IMG/VR virus record: IMGVR_UViG_3300037847_004763
Span: 1-42,758 of that record
DNA from: a virus
Reading direction: 5' to 3' (one strand)
DNA length: 42,758 nt
The position numbers and the translations under genes are program-made. Below the pieces are notes generated by a model that ran no database searches, had not been told where the DNA came from, and saw only the letters and a list, made by a program, of their open reading frames with translations. Shown here piece by piece: positions 39,180-42,758 of this stretch. Numbering within the stretch: the stretch's first letter is position 1; every line of letters begins with the position of its first letter.

Positions 39180-39540
39180 AGAATCTTACGTCAAGAGTAA
39201 CAACGTTCCAGCCAACTTAACTAGTGCTCGTATTTTTTGCCATAGCGGGTGTAGCACACCAAAAACTTGACCCCTGCCCCCTAGTACAGTAGAGTATCTT
39301 TGTGATGTTCATGGAGGTTCCCTGTGTGTTGCCCAGTGCGCTGAGCAGCTGAACCCTACCCCCTGGCGTTGTTGCGAGCCGTTCGCAATAGGCCTGGCCC
39401 TTAACGCGGCGGGCCTATTGACAGCAGTTCGCAATAAAGAGCACAGCAGCCGGCCAACCGTTGCGCCGCAGTGGCCGCCGGCCCATGGGAGACGAGCGTG
39501 GCAGCCGGGCTGTCGGCAGAGAGGCAAAGCGCAGCGGATC
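39180..39540. other. Structured non-coding region upstream of terS
   Basis: No convincing gene. CAATAGGCC (39386-39394) and GGCCTATTG (39412-39420) form a perfect 9-bp stem with a 17-base loop, bracketed by the direct repeats GTTCGCAATA at 39381-39390 and 39427-39436. A second GC-rich inverted pair (CGGCC...GGCCG) lies near 39451-39477. A plus-strand promoter candidate (39267-39295) opens toward them, while terS is read in the opposite direction. Candidate late regulatory region, pac/cos site, origin or non-coding RNA. Confidence 0.55.
39267..39295 (+). promoter_or_regulatory. Candidate sigma-70 promoter pointing away from terS
   Basis: TTGACC (39267-39272), exactly 17 bases, TAGAGT (39290-39295): five and four of six matches to the consensus. 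It points into a region with no plus-strand gene until 40916, so its product would be a non-coding or antisense RNA carrying the 39386-39420 hairpin; a 15-codon frame (MFMEVPCVLPS) follows it. Confidence 0.5.
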
Positions 39541-39729
39541 TTACCGGCCGTAAACGGTGAGAACACACTGGTCTGCAGTAGCACCTGCGGTGATGCATCG
39601 GCGAAGTTTGCTCTCATCCTCAGCAGCAAAGACGAGAGCATATGTAGCGCAACAGAGCAAGAAAGCAGCAAGGGAGCCGCCAACGCGCCAAGCATCGAAA
39701 ACGCTGGAATCGACAGAACGAAGGGACAT
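39541..39729 (-). CDS. Small membrane protein (62 aa)
   Basis: Start chosen at ATG 39729 (MSLRSVDSSVFDAWRVGG), because the longer frame to 39831 would begin inside a strong terminator. One clear transmembrane helix (GGSLAAFLLCCATYALVFAA, about 17-36) is followed by a soluble tail (DESKLRRCITAGATADQCVL) with two Cys that may form a disulfide. A TTGACA lies 36 bases upstream. Unknown role; possibly superinfection exclusion or lysis control. It lies opposite the candidate plus-strand RNA. Confidence 0.6.
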   Translation of the reverse strand: MSLRSVDSSVFDAWRVGGSLAAFLLCCATYALVFAAEDESKLRRCITAGATADQCVLTVYGR

Positions 39730-39778
39730 GATGTTGTGGGGGTTGTGCGGATGGGTGCCGCTTGCTGTCAATTGTAGC

Positions 39779-39813
39779 AAAAAAGAAGCCGAGACAGCGA
39801 GCGCCCCGGCTTT
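39779..39813 (-). terminator. Terminator after the 39822-40753 gene pair
   Basis: On the minus strand AAGCCG and CGGCTT (39807-39812 with 39786-39791) form the stem around a 15-base loop, followed by C and six T residues. It ends transcription of the two minus-strand genes above. Confidence 0.75.
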
Positions 39814-39821
39814 CTTAAGGT

Positions 39822-40271
39822 TTACGGCCAAGACTTCGCCTTGGGATTGAAGCGGCTGTCCAAGTCATCCCGAAGCGTTAAACCTGACGCACCAGGTCGC
39901 CCGGTCTCACGCCAGCGCTTCCAAGTGAACAGCGCTAGCGCCTCAGCATCAGCGAAGCCTAGGGTCTCGACAGACTCCCACCATTGCGCTTCACATTTCC
40001 AGCGGTCGAAAGCATTCAGCCCGCCATCACCAAAGGGAGCAACGGACCACGAATAAACCCGCAATACCACGTGGAAACCGTCATCCGTGGGATCCCGCAG
40101 AATCTCCATCTCACCAGCTAAGCCTATGTGATCGTGGACGGCCCACGGATGCAGGTATAGGCTGGTCGTCGCGCCCTCTGGGACGCCGCAACGGTTCACA
40201 TAATGCAGCTGCAGAAAATCCGTTTTCTGTGCTTCAGTCGGAAACAGCGTCAGGGTTTCAGTGGTGCTCAT
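39822..40271 (-). CDS. Hypothetical protein (149 aa)
   Basis: MSTTETLTLFPTEAQKTDFL, then HIGLAGEMEILRDPTDDGFH, VLRVYSWSVAPFGDGGLNAF and ALFTWKRWRETGRPGASGLT. Mixed alpha/beta, Trp-rich, near-neutral, soluble. No recognised motif. Its start overlaps the stop of the upstream gene (ATGA), so the pair is cotranscribed and ends at the terminator 39779-39813. It is in the variable zone between packaging and early genes, where anti-defence and takeover genes often reside, but this one shows nothing specific. Confidence 0.65.
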   Translation of the reverse strand: MSTTETLTLFPTEAQKTDFLQLHYVNRCGVPEGATTSLYLHPWAVHDHIGLAGEMEILRDPTDDGFHVVLRVYSWSVAPFGDGGLNAFDRWKCEAQWWESVETLGFADAEALALFTWKRWRETGRPGASGLTLRDDLDSRFNPKAKSWP

Positions 40272-40753
40272 TGTGCGACCTCACCAACGAACCACACCAG
40301 CGCTTCCTTCTGTGCATCATCCAACCAAAGGAAGTCAGCAGCGGAAGCCCAACTAAACCAAAGCCGCAGACTGTCGGCGTCGACGTGACCATGGCGGCCA
40401 AAATCTCCGGTGATCCAGCAAGACGGACCACCAACAGTCAGCCACACTTTGAAACTGTCAGGCTGACCGTCGAAGTCGCTACCAGCGGACCAGGTAGCTG
40501 AATAGTCCACACCTAGGCAAGCGCTGCGGCAAGCGTCCCAGGCAGCGTCGCGGATATGGTCGGCGGTCAGGTCGTCAGTGTCAAAGTTGAAGCCGGCGTC
40601 TTCGCAGATCTCGACGGCATCAGCAGACAAGGGGAAGAGCTTCTTGTCATCGTCCCAGAGCCTGGCGAAACGGTCCAGCTCATAGATGGCCTCAATGGTG
40701 GCAAGCTTTGCGCGTGCGTTCTCTTGGCCGGTGTTTTGTGTTGTGGTTGCCAT
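40268..40753 (-). CDS. Hypothetical acidic protein (161 aa)
   Basis: ATG 40753 (MATTTQNTGQENARAKLATI) is preferred over the longer frame from 40792. Strongly acidic and Asp/Trp-rich (LWDDDKKLFPLSADAVEICE, then FDTDDLTADHIRDAAWDACR, SAGSDFDGQPDSFKVWLTVG, LRLWFSWASAADFLWLDDAQ). Acidity and size recall DNA-mimic or anti-restriction proteins of phages, but I see no ArdA, Ocr or similar family signature, so this is speculation. A TACAGTAG element lies just upstream (40777-40784), resembling the one at 39284. Confidence 0.65.
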   Translation of the reverse strand: MATTTQNTGQENARAKLATIEAIYELDRFARLWDDDKKLFPLSADAVEICEDAGFNFDTDDLTADHIRDAAWDACRSACLGVDYSATWSAGSDFDGQPDSFKVWLTVGGPSCWITGDFGRHGHVDADSLRLWFSWASAADFLWLDDAQKEALVWFVGEVAQ

Positions 40754-40844
40754 AGGTAGCGGCGAACTCGACTCATACAGTAGAACACACAATTCGGCAG
40801 CCTGTCAACCGATCCACCTAAGAAAATCTGAGAATTCTCAAAAT

Positions 40845-40904
40845 GTCTCAGGGGGTCTTGCGACAGGTCTCACCTATATGTAATGTGCTGCAGTACATGT
40901 CTCA
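40845..40904 (+). promoter_or_regulatory. Promoter/operator region of the plus-strand cassette
   Basis: Candidate promoter TTGCGA (40858-40863), 17 bases, TAATGT (40881-40886). Three GTCTCA hexamers (40845, 40867, 40899) surround it, and a CTGAGA...TCTCAG inverted pair with a GAGAATTCTC palindrome lies just upstream (40828-40850). The arrangement suggests a repressor-controlled start for 40916-41905. Confidence 0.45.
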
Positions 40905-40915
40905 ACCTCTCACCC

Positions 40916-41200
40916 ATGGAGAAGACAGAAGCACTGGAGTTCATCCGCGCCAGGCTCGACGACGGTTGCATCCGTTCTGAGGTCATCGCTGAGCTAACGG
41001 AAGCTGGCGTTAGCCGTGCCACTGCCTATAGATGGTTCAACATGCTGGCCAAGCCAGAAGCCGAACCAACGCACTCAGACCTTGTCTTGAATGCGCTCAA
41101 AGATCAGCTGTATCAGGCACAAGCGGTGGACGATCCAGAGCAGATTCTTAAAGTCGCCAATGCTTACGCCGCTGCCCTCGCAAAATTCAAACGCGTCTAG
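40916..41200 (+). CDS. Helix-turn-helix protein (94 aa)
   Basis: The frame is open from 40883, but ATG 40916 (MEKTEALEFIRARLDDGCIR) is the natural start. SEVIAELTEAGVSRATAYRW is a resolvase-type helix-turn-helix with the recognition helix SRATAYRWF. The C-terminal half is helical (LVLNALKDQLYQAQAVDDPE, then ANAYAAALAKFKRV), suited to oligomerisation. Could be a transcription regulator of the cassette or, by shape, a second small-terminase-like protein; the gene overlapping terL is the better terS. Preceded by repeated GTCTCA sites that it might bind. Confidence 0.7.
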   Translation: MEKTEALEFIRARLDDGCIRSEVIAELTEAGVSRATAYRWFNMLAKPEAEPTHSDLVLNALKDQLYQAQAVDDPEQILKVANAYAAALAKFKRV

Positions 41201-41220
41201 AGGCTGAGACTCACGAGACC

Positions 41221-41249
41221 CAACACTAAACACACGAACCACTCAAAAC
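41221..41249 (+). repeat. 29-base leader repeat, copy 1
   Basis: CAACACTAAACACACG... ending ACTCAAAAC, one base before the ATG at 41251. Identical over 29 bases to 41666-41694, which stands at the same distance before the ATG at 41696. It has no purine-rich Shine-Dalgarno, so it may act in translation or as an RNA-level control element. Confidence 0.8.
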
Positions 41250-41250
41250 C

Positions 41251-41634
41251 ATGCACCTTGATCTCAAAGCCCAAGACTATCCTCTCTTAATTGACGCAAT
41301 CCACTGGGAGCTGGACCTGCTTGAGGAATTAGATGCAGACGCATCTCCTCGATACAAACGGTTAGTTGAAATCCAAGAGCATATACAAGCTTTTGTTGAT
41401 GACGTTCCAGGGAAGCAGAAAAGGGTTGGATCGTTTATACCCAGGCTGCGGCTCTCCAAACTGAAGCCGCCGTCCCGAGAGTTCCCCTACTACTTCTCAG
41501 AAAACGGCGTGACTGTTTGGCTAAACCAAAAGCAGTATTGGGATTTAAGGAAGGCTTTCTTAGGGCAGGCTAAAGAAGGCGATCCAGTTGCCTTAAAACG
41601 TCTTCAAGGTTTTGGGCCACTACCAAAAAAATAA
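41251..41634 (+). CDS. Hypothetical protein (127 aa)
   Basis: MHLDLKAQDYPLLIDAIHWE, then DVPGKQKRVGSFIPRLRLSK, FPYYFSENGVTVWLNQKQYW. Acidic helical N-terminus (LELLEELDAD-like), a basic middle, and a C-terminal domain ending ALKRLQGFGPLPKK. No known family. It carries the shared 29-base leader, so it is presumably coregulated with the ribbon-helix-helix gene at 41696. Confidence 0.65.
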   Translation: MHLDLKAQDYPLLIDAIHWELDLLEELDADASPRYKRLVEIQEHIQAFVDDVPGKQKRVGSFIPRLRLSKLKPPSREFPYYFSENGVTVWLNQKQYWDLRKAFLGQAKEGDPVALKRLQGFGPLPKK

Positions 41635-41665
41635 AGTTAAGCGGCTAAGCCGTCAAAGTAGGACT

Positions 41666-41694
41666 CAACACTAAACACACGAACCACTCAAAAC
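41666..41694 (+). repeat. 29-base leader repeat, copy 2
   Basis: Exact copy of 41221-41249, again one base before an ATG (41696). The preceding AAGCCGTCAAAGTA (41648-41661) is itself repeated at 41891-41904, inside the end of the same cassette, suggesting local duplication. Confidence 0.8.
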
Positions 41695-41695
41695 A

Positions 41696-41905
41696 ATGAA
41701 AGCTAATCACCTTTCTGTTTCCTGTAGCAGGGAAATGGATTTCAGGATGATTCAGCACCTTGCTGAGTTAAGTGGTCAGTCAGTTTCAGCCATGGCCGGT
41801 AACTGCCTGTCTGAGTACCTGCAAGAAAACTATTTAAGGCTGGCGGAATTCTATGAGGAAGCACGTTCCAGGCTGGATGCTCAGGCAGCCAAGCCGTCAA
41901 AGTAA
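41696..41905 (+). CDS. Ribbon-helix-helix-like protein (69 aa)
   Basis: MKANHLSVSCSREMDFRMIQ, then HLAELSGQSVSAMAGNCLSE: strand (LSVSCSREM), helix A and helix B (SVSAMAGNCLSEYLQEN) with the spacing of small ribbon-helix-helix repressors, plus a C-terminal helix (AEFYEEARSRLDAQAA). Likely a DNA-binding dimer. Its 3' end overlaps the convergent exonuclease gene by 25 bases with no terminator in between. Confidence 0.65.
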   Translation: MKANHLSVSCSREMDFRMIQHLAELSGQSVSAMAGNCLSEYLQENYLRLAEFYEEARSRLDAQAAKPSK

Positions 41906-42687
41906 ACCTCACAACGTTCCAGGAATCGAGATTCAGCGCCTCGCAGTTCAAGCTCGCTTAATTCGCGCAGCTGCGGGGCTCCGGTGCGACGTGCCACCAC
42001 CACATACGCTCCAGCCGCTTTTATGCCGGTGAGACTCTTGAGACCCAAACTGTATGCGCCTAATTGGTCGATGTAGTTGGTGAGCATCTCTTCGCTTCTT
42101 TCGCGTTGACTGGTTTTCCAGTCGATAAGCATTGGCCCCTTGCCTTGAATGTCGAGTAAGGCGTCACACGTTCCAGCAAAACCAGCTGAATGGTGAATGG
42201 AAAATTCGACGGCATGAATGGCGGTTACGTGTTTGCCGATCCAGCCGCGTAGGCCGCGTGCGTAGCCTGCTGCGCTCCAGGGGACTCTAGGAGCGCCTTG
42301 AATGGCTCTTTCGATACCCCATGAGGTGATGGAGCCGGGGCAACGTTCCAGGCCGTCTTTAGAGGTTTTCCAGACGTTGCGTTTGTTGGCGGCTTTGCGG
42401 GCTAATTGGGCTCCGGTTTTGAGGATGTATTCCGCGTGGTTGTGGGCAAGGGTGCCTCGTGTAGCAGCGGTTTCCCGATCTTGTTCGCTACCTGGACGAG
42501 CCAGCCAACGTTCCAGGGCTTGTTTTTGATGATCCGGTGCCGTAGCGCCCAGTATGTGGGTGACGCTATGAAACACGCCGCCAGCGTTGTCCCGATAAAC
42601 GCGCCAGTTGAAATCGGTTCCGGAGTCATCACGCACCAGGGAACTTTTGCGTAACTTACTCAGCCTGGCTTGTGCTTCATTAGCCAT
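41881..42687 (-). CDS. PD-(D/E)XK exonuclease (Cas4/RecB-like)
   Basis: 268 residues. Motifs: GTLAHNHAEYI (H82, E86), then VEFSIHHSAGFAGTCDALLD with E161 and D175, and MLIDWKTSQ with D189 and K191, the (D)...(D)xK core of RecB/Cas4-type nucleases; QLGAYSLGL follows as the conserved Gln helix (motif IV). No four-Cys iron-sulfur cluster as in true Cas4. It would resect DNA ends for recombination or replication along with the SSB-like protein. The gene crosses the window junction in the circular map. The region around it has the densest set of CGTTCCA motifs in the genome. Confidence 0.85.
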   Translation of the reverse strand: MANEAQARLSKLRKSSLVRDDSGTDFNWRVYRDNAGGVFHSVTHILGATAPDHQKQALERWLARPGSEQDRETAATRGTLAHNHAEYILKTGAQLARKAANKRNVWKTSKDGLERCPGSITSWGIERAIQGAPRVPWSAAGYARGLRGWIGKHVTAIHAVEFSIHHSAGFAGTCDALLDIQGKGPMLIDWKTSQRERSEEMLTNYIDQLGAYSLGLKSLTGIKAAGAYVVVARRTGAPQLRELSELELRGAESRFLERCEVYFDGLAA

Positions 42688-42758
42688 GTTTGCGTTAGCT
42701 GATTAACTTTTGGTGGGACTAGATGGTGTGAGCTTACCCAGCCAAATTCATCGCCAAC
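42660..42758. repeat. Terminal direct repeat, right copy
   Basis: Exact copy of bases 1-99. Removing one copy gives a 42,659-bp circle. The sequence does not say whether the virion DNA is circularly permuted (headful) or has defined ends. Confidence 0.95.

Noticed and set aside
39309-39695. 128-codon minus-strand open frame with hydrophobic start
   Set aside because: It overlaps the better-supported membrane protein (39541-39729) in another frame, crosses the GC-rich hairpin region, and its Cys/Arg-rich sequence looks like a shadow translation of structured non-coding DNA.
39541-39831. 96-residue version of the membrane protein starting at 39831
   Set aside because: That start would place a strong minus-strand terminator (39779-39813) inside the coding sequence; ATG 39729 avoids this.
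40916-41200. Possible terminase small subunit
   Set aside because: It has a helix-turn-helix and helical tail, but the gene at 38664-39179 overlaps terL and has the fuller TerS layout; this one is kept as a regulator-like protein.
1-42758. tRNA genes, integrase, repressor/lysogeny module, CRISPR array, photosynthesis genes (psbA, hli), nucleotide metabolism genes
   Set aside because: I looked for the usual signatures (TPsiC-type GTTCRANNC arms, tyrosine or serine recombinase motifs, spaced direct repeats, PsbA and Hli motifs) and found none that hold.

Overview
The window looks like one complete cyanobacterial siphovirus (cyanophage) genome, opened at an arbitrary point. Bases 1-99 are repeated exactly at 42660-42758, so the unit is a closed or circularly assembled molecule of 42,659 bp. 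The tail genes indicate a siphovirus: a 1,211-residue tape measure, a tail tube protein, a tail-assembly chaperone pair made by -1 frameshifting, and a lambda J-like tip protein. A cyanobacterial host is suggested by a group-2-type sigma-70 factor with the DIGRYPLLT signature of cyanobacterial sigma factors, tail fibres of the type common in marine Synechococcus phages, and a 60-residue protein laid out like NblA. I see no integrase, excisionase or phage repressor, no tRNA genes and no photosynthesis genes, so a lytic lifestyle is the simplest reading.

Layout. Minus-strand genes at 1-1987, continuing across the junction into 41881-42687, carry a PD-(D/E)XK exonuclease, a probable single-strand DNA-binding protein and small unknowns. 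Plus-strand genes at 2152-11574 form the replication and regulation arm: PrimPol-helicase, family A DNA polymerase, a run of small proteins, a ribbon-helix-helix protein, then the sigma factor and a zinc ribbon at the end. All of 39179-11517 on the minus strand is the late arm: terminase small and large subunits, tiny basic proteins, portal, scaffold, capsid, connectors, tail tube, chaperones, tape measure, tip, fibres, fibre chaperone, lysis genes and an HNH endonuclease. A lone plus-strand helix-turn-helix gene sits inside the late arm. A small plus-strand cassette (40916-41905) and a minus-strand pair (39822-40753) lie beyond the terminase.

How it works together (inference). The replication genes copy the genome, perhaps from an iteron-like array inside the primase gene. 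The phage sigma factor, made from the distal end of the early arm, could then redirect host RNA polymerase to the late arm.

Most notable: (1) a strand-biased motif, CGTTCCA/CGTACCA, about 65 copies on the plus strand against about 12 on the minus strand by hand count, independent of gene direction; (2) a probable programmed -1 frameshift (A_AAA_AAG) at the end of a small holin-like gene that opens a 91-codon reading frame with no start codon; (3) six alternating inverted copies of a GTGTCCCAYC element in all three codon phases inside the primase gene; (4) the NblA-like protein. Several genes under 60 codons (143-316, 7299-7469, 12867-13004, 13318-13446, 13446-13580, 36473-36652, 37198-37263) are reported here from direct translation.
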